Source: Prorocentrum cordatum (taxonomy: Eukaryota > Sar > Dinophyceae > Prorocentrales > Prorocentraceae). Taken from it: a DNA stretch of 64,000 bases. Below, one piece after another: positions 11,637 to 22,144 of the stretch; within the stretch, counting starts at the first letter, position 1; each line of letters starts with the position of its first letter. The notes under the pieces were generated by a model, which made no database searches, was not told the origin of the DNA, and saw only the letters and a list, made by a program, of their open reading frames with translations. The translations under genes and the position numbers were made by a program. The DNA lies in contig CAUYUJ010018726.1 of NCBI GenBank assembly GCA_963575745.1, positions 62,001-126,000 of the forward strand, read 5' to 3'.

Positions 11637-13900
11637 ATGACTCTCTCATGCCCGGGGGGGCCCTGTGGCCCAGCTCCCCCGGGCGCTACGGCATCGGGGC
11701 CCATCTCGGCGACTGCCAGTGGCGCTGAGGGTGTACATAGCACTTTCGACGGCTCGGGCGCGGAGCGGCAGCGGGACCTCTTTCCGCTGCGCGTGCCTGG
11801 CGCCGCCGATCCTGGCGGGCTGGCTGCTGGCGTCTGTTCCCGAGCCGTGCGGCGGCGCGCGCGGCGCGCAGCGTCCGCGCCCTGGCTCATGCGGCAGGCG
11901 GTCGAGGCGCTCAATGGCCTCAGCGGTGCTGGGTGCAGGGTGGCTCGCTGCCGCGGGCTGGCGCGACGCTCGCGCAGCAGCAGTCCCTGACGCGGGTCGC
12001 GGACTCCGTCTCCCAGCTGGGCCCCCCGCCAGGCGACCTACAGCCTTTGGCAGCCCCGCAGGAGCTCCAGGCTGCTCTGTCCTACGACGGCTCGCTGTCG
12101 ACCAGGGCGGAGGCGATGGACGTCTCCCGGCTCTCGCTACCTCCTCCAGGTAACCGCCCCGTGGCGCTGGAGCAGCTGCTGGGGGCCGAGGTTTTCGACT
12201 CCGTCTATCGCGTTATCACGTGCAAGGTCTTGCCAAATACCGAGGTTTTGCAGCGGAAGCAGAGCGCTGGCTTCAAGAAGCCTTACTCGGACCCCTGCCT
12301 TCGAGACCCTCGCCGCTACGCAGCGCTGGTGAGGCGTCTCCACGAGGCCGGGGCGGTCGACCTCGTCAGCGACGCCGCCCTGGTGGTCGACGAGGTTGGC
12401 CTGTTCAGCGTGGCCAAGAAGAGTGGGAAGCAGCGGCTGGTCGTGGGCGCCCGCCCCGCCAACTTCTGGTTCGGCGACCCCGAGGGCGTCCACCTGGCCA
12501 CCGGCGCGGCGCTGGCGGCGATCGAGCTGCCGGACGGCGCCAATTTGTGGACCGCTTCGGCGGACATCGTGGACGCCTTCTACAACGCGCAGTTGCTGGA
12601 CGCTTGGAGGCCGTACTTCGCGCTCCCTCCGCTGGACTCCTGGAGGCTTGGGCGGGAGGCCGCCCCCGGGCAGCCGCGCGCGCAGCGGCTCTGGCCGCGG
12701 CTCGCGGTGCTGCCCATGGCCCCACGCGCTGGCCGTCTGCCGGCGGGTGTCGGAGGCGGCCGCCGACCGCGCAGGGCTGCCAGTGTTGTCCAGGATCGCG
12801 GACCGGAGGGCCGGCCCTAGCCTGGGCGCCGGCGCGCACCTCGTGCACGTCGACAAATTCGCCCCCCTCGCCCTCGACGGTGACACCGCCGACCGCCTGA
12901 AGGATGACATGGTCGCCGAGCTGCGCAGCGAGGGCTTCCCGGTGCATGGGGAGGAGGCCGCCTTGCTCCACGCGCAGGTGCTGGGCTGGGTCATCGATGG
13001 CGCGCGGGGGGCAGTCGCGCCTTCGCCTCGGAGAGCCTGGAGGATCATCCTGGCCACGCGCGCGCTCCTCGCCATGCCGAGGGTCTCGGCCCAGCAGGTG
13101 CGCCAGGTCGCGGGCCACTACGCCTTCCTTTTCATGGCGAGGCGCCCGCTGCTGGCAGTTTTCTCGGCCGTGTACCGCTTCATCGCAAAGGCCGGTGAGG
13201 CGCCTAGGCTTTGGTGGCCCAGCGTGCGCCGAGAGCTGACGCGGGCCATGGGGGTTGTCCCGCTGGCCCACGCCGACCTCCGGGCCCGCTGGCTGGGCCG
13301 AGTTCTGCGCGCGGATGCCTCCGTGTGGGGCCGAGGGGCATGCGGGCGTGAAGTGAGCAACGACGTGGTGGAGAGGATGGGCAGGATCCAGGAGCGCTGG
13401 CGCTTCCGAGACCCCAGTGCGAGGGCGCCCTGGGAGCAGCTCATCGAGCCCCATCGAGCCCCAGGAGGCCCTCGTCTACTCCGAGCCGCCCTCGAAAGGT
13501 CACGTCTGCAGCGCCCCGTCGCACATCCAGGAGCCCGTCGCCCCCATGGACGCAGGCAGCCCCCGCGCGGAGCCCCGGGATACCGACTTCGAGCCTCTGG
13601 AAGTGCATCGCATCTCAGGGGGCTGGGTTGCCATCTCGAGCGGGGCCTGGGAGAGGGAGGAGCACGTCGCAACCTTGGAGGGGAGGGCCCTAATCCACGC
13701 CGTGAAGCACGTCCTTCGGGACGCCGGGCAGCATGGCCATCGTGTCCTCTTCCTCTCAGACAGTCTCGTCGCCGTCCTGGCCCTGACCAAGGGCCGCTCC
13801 TCGCGGCCGAGGATGGCGCGCATCTGCCGCCAGTGGGCCTCCCGCCAGGCGCTGAGGATCGGCGCGCGGCTGCGCTGGGATGCTGTCGCCAGTCTGGCCG
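11637..13900 (+). pseudogene. Reverse transcriptase-RNase H region of the YR element
   Basis: RT-like sequence runs in frame 2 (11933-12710) after a short frame-3 start. It shows FSVAKKSGKQRLVV, the fingers motif (consensus VxKKxGxxRxV), then ADIVDAFYNAQL near 12560-12590, which is palm motif A with its catalytic Asp. It shifts to frame 3 near 12715 (VLPMAP / PHALAVC), then reaches LVHVDKFAPL at about 12840-12863. That is the position of the YxDD box, but it reads HVDK, so the aromatic residue and second Asp are changed. A frame-1 part (13417-13880) has LEGRALIHAVKHVLR and LFLSDSLVAVLALTKGRSS, an RNase H-like fold with Glu and Asp at expected places. RT order and RNase H linkage match DIRS-order elements. 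The copy is not translatable as it stands. Confidence 0.75.
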
Positions 13901-13941
13901 CCGCGCGGGAGGGCGGACAGGCAGGTGCTGACGCCGGCGCC

Positions 13942-15055
13942 GCTCGTGGCGACGGTCCCGCGCCAGGCAGCAGCGGGGCGCTCCAGCCAGGCGACGGCCT
14001 CGCAGCGAGGCCAGCGCCGGGCGAGACGCAGCCACCTGTCAAAGGCGGCGGAGGCGGCCGCCAAGCGTGCGGGGAGGGCCGCGGCGCGAGCGCCCGAGGC
14101 AGCCCCCCTTCGCTCCTCGGCGGGCCATGTCCTGAGGGCCCTCTCGATCTCGGCGACCACGAGGGCCAAGTACACGCGCCTCTGGGCCGAGTTCGTGGCC
14201 TGGGTGACGACCGTGACCGTGGCCCTCCGCACCGAGACAGCGGGCGACCTGCTGTCGCATTGGATGGGCCAGCAGTGCGCCGAGGGTTGGAACCCCTAGC
14301 GCGGGGCCTACATGCTGGCGGCGCTGAAGTTCACGATGCCGCAGTTCGGGCGCGGGGGCCAGGGGCTGCCGAAGGCGCTGCAGGCCTTGCGAGGCTGGCG
14401 GAGGCGAGTGCCAGCTCGCACTGGGCTCCCGCTGCCCTGGGAGATCGTGGCGCTCATCGCGACTCGCCTGATCGATCGGGGCCAGCTGCTGGTCGCCCTC
14501 TACGTGCTGGTGACCTTCGCGGGCCACCTGCGGCCGTCGGAGGCGCTGCTGGCCCTGGGGGCCCACCTGATCCCCCCGACGCCGGGGGGCGCGTGCGACG
14601 GCTGGTCACTGGTACTCCATCCTCGCGAGCTGGCAGTGCCCAGCAAGACTCAGGTCTACGACGAGGTGATCCCCTTCGACTTGCCTTTCTACAGCTTCCT
14701 GCCCAGCGCTCTCCGCTGGCTCAAGGCGGCGACCCACCCGAGCGAGCCGCTGTTCTCGTTCCCCCTCGTGCGCGTCAGCTCCTTGTTCAAGGAGGCGGCG
14801 GAGGACATGGGGCTGGCGTCGCTCACCCCGCAGCTGCACCAGCTGCGGCACTCGGGCCCGTCGGTGGAGCTGGCACTGCAGTTGCGGACCTTGGCCAGCG
14901 TCAAGCTTCGCGGCCGCTGGCGGACCGACGCGTCGGTCGCGCGCTACCTCGAGCCAGGCCGCGTCAACGAGAAGCTGCAGAGGCTGGCGCCCGAGGTGCA
15001 GCGCGCGGCCCTGCTGGCCCCAGCACGGCTGGCCTCTCTCCTCGGCTGGCGCTGA
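13942..15055 (+). pseudogene. Tyrosine recombinase of the YR element
   Basis: Frame 2 carries the core of a lambda-integrase-type recombinase, the enzyme that inserts the circular DNA copy. Catalytic positions are visible: Arg in GHLRPSEAL (codon 14531-14533), the HxxR pair in LHQLRHSG (His 14837-14839, Arg 14846-14848), Trp in GRWRTD in place of the second His, and Tyr in VARYLEPGR (14945-14947). An N-terminal helical segment (ISATTRAKYTRLWAEFVAW) fits the core-binding (SAM-like) domain. One in-frame TAG at 14297-14299 interrupts it; otherwise the frame is open to the TGA at 15053-15055. All nucleophile and activating residues survive, so only the stop prevents a near-complete protein. The gene overlaps or abuts the methyltransferase-like frame. 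Confidence 0.8.
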
Positions 15056-15887
15056 GGAGGTTGCTGGGCCCCCGCCGCAGGCGCTTCCTGGCGCCGCCGA
15101 TATTCGTGGAGGTCTTCTCCGGCGAAGGCGTGCTTGCCGCGGCCTTGCGGAGCGATGGCGCCCTGGTCATCGAATGGGACATCGCTTGGGGCGCCGACTG
15201 GGACCTCACCGGCCCGAAGGTATCCCGCGTGCTGCGGGGCTGGTTGGACGCCGGCCTGATCTGGGGCATGCATGTCGGCGCGCCCTGTGAGACGTGGTCC
15301 AGAGTCCGAGACACCGGACCGCTGCGCGTGCCAGGCGGGCCTCCGTCCTGGCCGAGCCGTCTTCGCTCCGACTCAGAGCTCTGGGGGCTTGCAGTTGTGA
15401 CGCACCCAGTGGACCGGGCCCAGATCACGACCGCCAATCAGCTAGTGAGATGCTGTGAGAATTTTTGGGCCAGTTGTAAGCGTCTGCAGATCCCTTTTAC
15501 AGTCGAGAATCCCGCGATGTCTAGACTGTGGCTCATTCCGTCTCTGCAAAGCTGTCGTAAGCAACATCATTTTTCTGGGCTGTCGCACGTTTTTGCCAAG
15601 ATGGGACAGCGTGGAAAAAGCCGACTGGTCTCCTAGGTTATCGTGTTGATGTCTCGGCTTTCGCTCGCTTATGCACTGGCTCTCGTACTTGTTGTAGTAG
15701 GACTGGTCACCCTCATCAAATTCTAAGGGGGAAAAGCTCCTGGAAGGCCTTTGTGGACTTTAGTTGCGCAAGCCTATCCCAAGACGCTCGCGAGACGATG
15801 GGCTCGCGCGCTCGGCGGTGCCAGACTGCACCCCGAGGCGCTGTCAGTCACACCGCTCTGGCTAGGCAGCTAACATCAGAGGAGTAG
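15056..15887 (+). pseudogene. Cytosine-C5 methyltransferase-like domain of the YR element
   Basis: Frame 1 begins with FVEVFSGEGVLAAALR (from 15103), matching the SAM-binding motif I (FxGxG) of DNA C5-methyltransferases, followed by an acidic EWDI strand. GAPCETWSR (Cys codon 15286-15288) matches motif IV with its catalytic Pro-Cys, and VENPAMSRLW (15502 on) matches the motif VI ENV/ENP. After a shift near 15560-15585 the third frame continues FCQDGTAWKKPTGLLGYR and CSRTGHPHQILRG, and stops at 15885-15887. Cytosine methyltransferases captured by retrotransposons have been reported in dinoflagellates and charophytes (de Mendoza and colleagues, 2018). DIRS elements carry a different, Dam-like methyltransferase. 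Whether it methylates cytosine is inference. The region between the two frames is damaged. Confidence 0.7.
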
Positions 15888-15911
15888 CCCTCCAGATTGT
15901 TCGGGATGTTT

Positions 15912-16049
15912 TGGCCGTGGGGCCGTTCGCCAGAGCAGTAATTCGGCTGATGAATTATCTCTCTTGCCGGCCCCAGTGTCGTTCACGGTGCTGCTTCTTG
16001 CTGTCTAACATATTCCGACCTGGCCTCGGAAATACCATCGTCGGGCATG
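15912..16049 (+). repeat. Terminal repeat B1 of the YR element
   Basis: 138 bp matching B2 at 16184-16321 with about six substitutions. It runs directly into A2, with the ATG at 16047-16049 shared by both. Confidence 0.88.
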
Positions 16050-16144
16050 GACGTTTCTATTGAAGTTGAATGCCTCTAGAGGGGAAGGGAGAGGCCGAAT
16101 GCAGAACGCGTTGTCTCTTGTCAATAGCATTCGGCTCTCGAGCT
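16047..16144 (+). repeat. Internal repeat A2 of the YR element
   Basis: Second copy of A1. It is followed by a 39 bp segment (16145-16183) unique to the A2-B2 block. Confidence 0.9.
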
Positions 16145-16183
16145 CCCACCCTCCCGCCCTGTTGCTGCTGCAAGGCTTCGCCG

Positions 16184-16321
16184 TGGCCGTGGGGCCGTTT
16201 GCCAGAGCACGAATTCGGTTGATGAGTTATCTCTCTTGCCGGCCCCAGTGTCGTTCACGGTGCTGCCTCTTGCTGTCTAACATATTCCGACCTGGCCTCG
16301 GAAATACCATCGTCGGGCATG
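16184..16321 (+). repeat. Terminal repeat B2 of the YR element
   Basis: Second copy of B1, ending CGTCGGGCATG. The next bases are ATAATGATGAGG of the resumed microsatellite. Confidence 0.9.
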
Positions 16322-16336
16322 ATAATGATGAGGATG

Positions 16337-16372
<36 letters not shown>

Positions 16373-16545
16373 CTGGTGATGATGATGATGAGGATGAGGA
16401 TGATGATGAGACTGATAATGATGAGGAGGGTGATGATGAGGAGGAGGAGGACGACGATGACGAGGAGGAAGAGGAGGAGGAGAAGGAGGAGGAAGAGGAG
16501 GAGTGGGAGGAGGAGGAGGCGGAGAAGGAGCATGGCGGCCACAGA
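16322..16545 (+). repeat. (ATG)n/(GAG)n microsatellite, right part
   Basis: GAT repeats grading into GAG repeats. This is the right half of the array split by the YR element. Confidence 0.85.
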
Positions 16546-16920
16546 AGCACAGTTGAAGCTGGTACACAATCTTAGTCGCCGTGGGTCCCAGGTTCAGCGT
16601 TGCTGGCAGGCGACCCGCGGGCTGTGCTGCCCCTGGTTGCGGTTTCTGCCTAGGTGGTTGCTCGCCCGTCTCGTGGTCGCCCAGCTGTTTTGTTGGATCC
16701 GCATTCCTGTGGCCGTTTGTATGGCAGAGAGGACGATAGCATAGGCTAGCCTCCAGCCTCCTGCTGCGGCCTTTGTACCCAGGGGGTGTAGACTCACCTC
16801 GCATCATTCGTACTCTTAGTGTCCTCCTCATCCTCCTGTTGCTTGTGGGTGACAGATTCTATAGCATGGTGCGGGGTCCTGTCTGAGGTGCTGTGCCCAT
16901 TTCTCACGCGTTGCCTGGGA
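16546..16920. other. No recognisable gene
   Basis: Non-repetitive sequence without a motif that I can assign. Confidence 0.45.
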
Positions 16921-16924
16921 TATT

Positions 16925-17150
16925 CTTCCCAGGAGCTGGTTCTGTGTTCGTCTTGCCGCTCTTGGGACGCTCTTCCCCAGGAGTGGGCTCCGTACCCCCG
17001 CGTGGTTTCGGATGCTCCTCCACAGAAGCGGGCTCCATCAACATCCTCCCGCGTGGCCTTGGGCGCTTCCTCTCCAGAAGGCGGGCTCCATACCTCCCGC
17101 GTGGCCTGGGACGCGTTTCCCCAGGAGCGGGCTCATGGCACTCGACTTGG
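16925..17150. repeat. ~45-51 bp minisatellite
   Basis: Four units of a pattern CCAGAAGCGGGCTCCAT then CTCCCGCGTGGCCT, at 45-51 bp spacing. Confidence 0.6.
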
Positions 17151-17249
17151 GGAGCCTCCGAGAGCCGTCGCGGCCGCGGTGATTCGGACTGCTTTTGTGG
17201 CGCCCGTCCGTCCGTCGAGCGTCCGGCCGCATGGTGTCGCGGTATCAAT

Positions 17250-17570
17250 GTGGGCGATGAGGAGGAGGACTGGGATGTGGAGGAGGACGGCGGAGGAAAG
17301 GGGACGAGGACAGAGGAGGAGGAGGGGGAGGACGGAGGAGAAGGGAGGAGGGAGGTGGAGGTCTAGGAGGAGCAGCAGCAGGAGGAAAAGCATGCGGATT
17401 CGGAGGACTAGGAGGACGAGGAAGGAGCAGAGAGGAGGAGGAGGAGGAGGAGGAGGAGGAGGAGGAGGAGGAGGAGGAGGAGGAGGAGGAGGAGGAGGAG
17501 GAGGAGGAGGAGGAGGGAGCAGTGAGGATGAGGAGGAGGAGGAGGATGAAGAGTAGCAGGAGGCGGCTCC
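17250..17570 (+). repeat. (GGA)n purine tract
   Basis: Imperfect then almost perfect GGA repeats (perfect core about 17430-17518). The poly-Gly and poly-Pro/Ser frames here are artefacts. Confidence 0.85.
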
Positions 17571-18600
17571 ACCAGAGGGTCGCTCCGAGCTCTGAGGTGA
17601 ACGGCTTCCCCGTCGTCGAGGACTCGCGTCCTGGCGGAGCGGGCCAGTCCCAGTGCTCCTCCATGCTCCACCTCGTCCCCCCTCAACCTCTCGGGGCCCA
17701 GCGGCCTCCACCTCGTCATTCCCATGCCTCCTCCGTCCTCCCCTCACCTCCTCCATGCTCGTTCTCGCCCCGACCCCTCCATCTCGTCCTCGTCTTGGCG
17801 GAACGGCCAATCCATTGGCGTTCCGTCTGGTTCCTCCTCCGCTTGTATCAGAGGCCCGACGACCTTGAACTCCTGGAGATCTCACCAGTCGGGCTGCCAT
17901 CCGACGGTTGGGGAATCTTGGAGGCCAGAAGCGCCTCCGTTCGAACGCCCTCCCTCGACCCCTCCCTCCTTCCCCTCCCTCTTCCCGCTGCCTTCTCCTC
18001 CATTCCCTCCTCTTCCACCTTCCCAGAGGGAAGTTTTTGGATGAGGTGGGCGCCCTCAGGGTCTAGCGGAATAGTTTGCCCAAGCTTGATCTGGCAGTTC
18101 ACAAGGAACATTCGGTGAAAATTGCAGGGATTTCTTCCTGGAGAGTGCCCGACTCTCTGCTGTTGCTTCGCTGGACAATCAGGAGTTCGCATCTGAACCC
18201 AAGGAAGTGGCGGCTCCTTTGATGAAACGTTGGGGCGATGTTTTCACCCGTCGATCGGTGGATTTAGACAGACGGCAAATGTGGTGCGTCCAGTCTTCCC
18301 AAAACAGTGCTTGCACTCAGAGGTTCTTCCTTTTCTAAAGATTTGTATTCTGAAATATTCGCCGCGTTCCGGCTCGTTGCCGCCCCGTTGCCGCCTGTGA
18401 AGGTGTCCCGAGGATTGCACAGGGCTCGCCACGTTCTGATCAGTTGCCGCTCGCCTTTTGCCACGACCGTGGTTGTTCCAGGATGGCACCACATAGCTTG
18501 CACCGCATGGCTTGCACCACCTAGGTTCTTTGTACAGATGTCCCCTCCCTCCTGAGCCCGGACTTACAGACACCCCCTGGGACATTGCAGATTACGTACG
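17571..18600. other. No recognisable gene
   Basis: Pyrimidine-rich sequence without an assignable frame. A short repeat (GCACCACATAGCTTG type) appears at 18483-18525 and is expanded at 19205-19280. Confidence 0.4.
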
Positions 18601-18689
18601 ATGTTGCCTCATCCTTAATTTTCCATATGGGCACTTACAATCCCATACAGGCCAGTCTCGACACCCCCCGCTCATCTCTATCAAATAAT

Positions 18690-19205
18690 AGTATGCGCGC
18701 GCACTCGTTCATCTCGGAAGCTTTGTGCTCAAGAGTCCATTGCAAACAATTGCACAACGTCCACACGCGCGCGTACATGCCGAAATCATACCATGCGCGC
18801 AAGATCTGCAAGCAAACCAACAAAAAAAAATCAAGGACCATCCGGTTTATCATCACACATCTTGCAAATATAATGCCCGCGCACATTTTCTGAAATCGCA
18901 AGAGAATCTGCGTCACCATGATATCGCGTCCGCCCGAGTCACTGACCCGCACTGAAGTTCCCGCGCGCCAGCGCGGCCTTCGAGATGCACTGGAGCCAAT
19001 AAGCGCCATCGCGGCCGCGTCGGTTGTGCCAAACTGGCTGGCCGCTCTGCGTGCGAGCATGCACGCGTTTGCGCACCCGCAGAGGTTCGCCAGCCAGTGC
19101 GAAGTAGTCATCGCTATCGCGATCGCACGGGTTGCGCAATACCAGTTGCCGGTGGGAGGGTGGGGTGATTGCGCGAGCAGTGGAGTTGACGATTTCAAGT
19201 TCTGC
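18690..19205. repeat. Dispersed copy of the 5.5-7.8 kb repeat
   Basis: Segments such as CATGATATCGCGTCCGCC, the CGCGCGCCAGCGCGGCCTT stretch and GATTGCGCGAGCAGTGGAG recur in the same order as in the copies at 5.8-6.6 and 6.8-7.6 kb. No coding frame is shared between copies. Confidence 0.6.
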
Positions 19206-19280
19206 AGGGTGGATATCACCACATAGCTTACACCACATAGCTTGCACCACATAGCTGGCACCACAAATTGTACAACATAG
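19205..19280 (+). repeat. 16-17 bp tandem repeat
   Basis: About four copies of CACCACATAGCTTG with variants. Confidence 0.65.
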
Positions 19281-19289
19281 CTCGCGCAT

Positions 19290-20483
19290 CCAAAACGCTG
19301 TTTTTTCCGGGCCCACGCTGGCTAACAAGTGTTCTAGCGTGGAATTGCCTGCTGAGCACCCCGAGTGGCAGCGCAGTTTTTCACATCTGGTCCAGGCCAG
19401 GTGTGCATCCTGCGACTTTTCGCCGTGCCCCGATGGTATTCCGTACCGGTCGTGGGGGAATCTTGAGGATTTAGCCGGCCCGTCAATGAACGCGGTCTCG
19501 CCACATGATAACCCTGCGGGCGATGCGGTCCGTCCGCATTTCATGCGAGTTTTGTCCGTTGATTCTCGGAGAAGTCCGCGGGTACGCACCCATGTCCTCG
19601 GGGAGTTATATACGCTCCCGCCCGCAATCCTGGCCGTTGTTTAACCAGCGCAAGCAACAGGCTTATTGCCAGCTATTGCCAGCACTTGTTGGGACCGTTC
19701 GCTGACACATGTGCGTTCCTTATGCAGAGGGGTTTCCTATATGGGCGCGCTCCATTATTCGATATGTGCGCGAAGTTGAACAGTCTTAGTCATGAAGGAT
19801 TGCAGCGCACTGGCTGACGAGCTGGTGTGGGTCAGGTGGTTCGCGCAGTTCCGTGTTCGTTTCGCCTTTTGGCCGAACTGGTCTTGTTCGCATTTTGTCT
19901 CTATGGTCCAGTCGGCAGTCACTCGTGCGAGATCGCTAGGTTTCTGGGTGAGTGGTGATCAATGGGTCTTGCACAAGCGACTCGGGCGCACCACGTTCAG
20001 TCTAAGCAAATTGAACTCCACTTCAACCAGAAGCTCACAAGGACGGCGATGCCAACTCTATTTTGTCGGCTTACACGCAGAGTGCCATGAATGTTCGAGA
20101 ATTTGGGCCGCATGGTACCGCCCCAAGTGTTTGCTATAATCTGGGGGGCGCAGTGGCACAGCTGGTGCACGGCACGCCGATTCCAACAGGTTGGGCCTTG
20201 CAATTTGGGTTGCTCCCGCACTGCGCGAGATTGCATTGAACATTACGCCGTGTGCCCATTGGTGTCCACGCTCAAAAGCGGGCTCTTCGGCCTCAAGGCA
20301 GTGAGCTTAGATATATCCTTGTATCTTAGCAGCGTCGGGGATAGCGAGCTCGGGCTGGCAGCGCTAGCCGCGCACGAAATTTTCAGAGCGACGACTCGTT
20401 TCCGCGGCCAGCCAGAATCTGACGTTCAGATATGTTCCGATGCCATGGAACATTGCCAGGCTCGAAGTGCCACGATAGTTTGA
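19290..20483 (+). pseudogene. Decayed LINE: RT start and C-terminal zinc knuckle
   Basis: Around 19423-19459 one frame reads SPCPDGIPYRSW, matching the SPGPDG entry motif of LINE reverse transcriptases. At 20091-20483 another frame reads WHSWCTARRFQQ, then CNLGCSRTARDCIEHYAVCP. This is the C-terminal CCHC-type knuckle of non-LTR retroelements (C-x3-C ... H-x4-C), followed by a helical tail. The palm catalytic motifs between them are missing and the frames differ, so this is an internally deleted relic. The same C-terminal pattern occurs at 55.6-57.1 kb and 58.3-62.8 kb, which supports LINE origin. Confidence 0.6.
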
Positions 20484-22140
20484 CGGGGGCCTTCGACGAG
20501 AGTTTGACGTGTGGTTGGCCCCTTCCCCGCTCCCTTCCCCTTTCCCCCCCCTTCCCCCCTTCGTCGTTCCCCCCCCCCCCCCCGCCCCCTACTCTTGTGC
20601 GCCTCAGGAGAAACAGGTCTTATGCAACTTCGATGTGTTGTCTCGGTTGAGAAAAATGACGTTTAGCACGTTCGTCGTGTCTTGGAACCCCCAAAACGCT
20701 TCGCTCATCAAATAACATCATTGCGGTAGTAGCTGTACCGTACCTCCACCTATCTCTTTGTCCTAAGCCTCCCTCTGTCCGTATCTATTCCGGTTGAAGG
20801 GGCAGGTGTTAGTTGCGTGGCCCAGGCGCGCACCACTAGTTTAAAATATTTGCTCGAACAAAAAATGGTCCGCCTCCGTGGGCAACAGCTCGTGAACCCA
20901 ATGGGCATCTTCGCGAGAGCTCTGATGGCATCTCCCAAGCTGCTCGCACCCCCCGCCGTCGCTGGCGATTCGATTCGAATTTCGCGTCCAACTGTTTTTT
21001 ACAAGTCGGGCACATCGCACGGACCTGCATGACGTGGATGTTCAACAGATCTTCGGCGCCATTGCAAAGTCCAGGTGCAGCGCGCTCGTCGGCAGAGCGT
21101 GCAGGTAGAAGAAGGATCTGGCACGCGGACACTACCTCCCCCACGGCCCCCGGTTTCATCCATGTCCTTCGGTCTGCAAAATGATCGCGAACCGCTTCAG
21201 AAGCGAGGGCGATGCGCGCCGAAACAAGAGAGAACCTTCCCCTCCTGCAGCACCGCATCGGGGGACGAGTGATCGAGCAACGACGAGCTGGACGACGGTG
21301 GAGCACGCGTGACGCTCACAAGAGAACGCAGGAAAACGCACGAACGGGCTCAAAGGGCGATGGTGGAGATTTCCTCTTCCGCGATGCGCGGAGTACAGAT
21401 GCGATTAGAGTCAGGGGGGCTGCTGCCGCGAAGTACCCGCGCCATGGCACGGCCATGTGGAGGAGGCCTCGTACCATGGAGCGCATTGAACGGTCGGTTG
21501 CCGCCGAACGTCAGAGGCGGTTTACACGTTCCGAAGTCGCGAGTTGAGGGGCCTTGGCAGCTGCGCCTCCATTGTTGATGTTGAACAAAAGAGAGGTTGT
21601 TGCCGTGAAGATTGGGCAGGCCGTCCTGTCCTGGGCGCGGGGCCGCTCTCGCGGCGGATTGCCCTTGCAGGGGCGATGATGGAGTTGCGGCACCTTTCCC
21701 ATATCCGCAAGACGACGAGCGCGGTGGGGGCACTCGGCCGGACAGCGCGGGAGAACGGCATCTTCGGTTCGAGGACATCGGGTGCGTTCTCGAGAGTGTC
21801 GCGGCGCGCCTCCATGTGGTCTCGGCGGGGCGCCGCGGTCGCAGCGGGGGTCGCGCTGCGTCGCCGCCTCCCGGCACGTCGCGCCCCGGTGCGGCGCAGG
21901 GGGGGGGGGTGCGTTTCAAAGTGCGTTGCAAATTCGGTTGCGGCTGCCGCATGTCTGGCTGCCCTCGCAGCTGTCGTGGCGGGCGAAAATGGTGTTTCTC
22001 CCGCAGCGTATCACGCAGGTGTCGCAGCCGGTTTGATTACTCGAGGTTCGACGTGTGTCTCTTGGAGCATTCGGCCCGACCCCAGAGACCGCTTCTCGTA
22101 GCACGACGACTGCGTTGGACCAGCCCTCCCAAATGATGGG
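20484..22140. other. No recognisable gene
   Basis: Includes a poly-C run near 20570. A forward frame at about 21915-21985 gives a Cys-rich stretch (KVRCKFGCGCRMSGCPRSC), and a reverse frame near 20995 has CPTCKKQ. Neither is enough to assign a gene. Confidence 0.35.
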
Positions 22141-22144
22141 GCCA

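Larger units (their letters stand above)
9817..16321 (+). mobile_element. Complete Ngaro/PAT-like tyrosine-recombinase retrotransposon
   Basis: The ~6.5 kb element has the split-direct-repeat order A1, internal region, B1, A2, B2. A1 (9817-9914) matches A2 (16047-16144) with two differences; B1 (15912-16049) matches B2 (16184-16321) with about six. The internal order is gag-like, RT-RNase H, tyrosine recombinase, methyltransferase-like. Left and right flanks are halves of one (ATG)n microsatellite, and the B1/A2 junction reads GGGC-ATG-GACG. Recombination of a circular copy at ATG would give exactly the observed ends, with no target-site duplication. Several frameshifts and one stop show this copy is dead, or that the assembly has indels. 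Split direct repeats point to Ngaro/PAT and away from DIRS, which has inverted termini. Confidence 0.85.

Noticed and set aside
14733-14742. Spliced-leader-like TGGCTCAAGG
   Set aside because: Short match inside the recombinase coding sequence (RWLKA codons). No upstream leader bases.
13417-15055. A single 739-codon frame spanning RNase H to methyltransferase
   Set aside because: Between about 13900 and 15055 it is a shadow of the tyrosine recombinase, which lies in another frame. Only its two ends are real.
21544-22136. Cys-rich forward frame suggestive of a zinc finger
   Set aside because: The spacing of Cys residues fits no known finger, and the frame overlaps other open frames of the same GC-rich composition.
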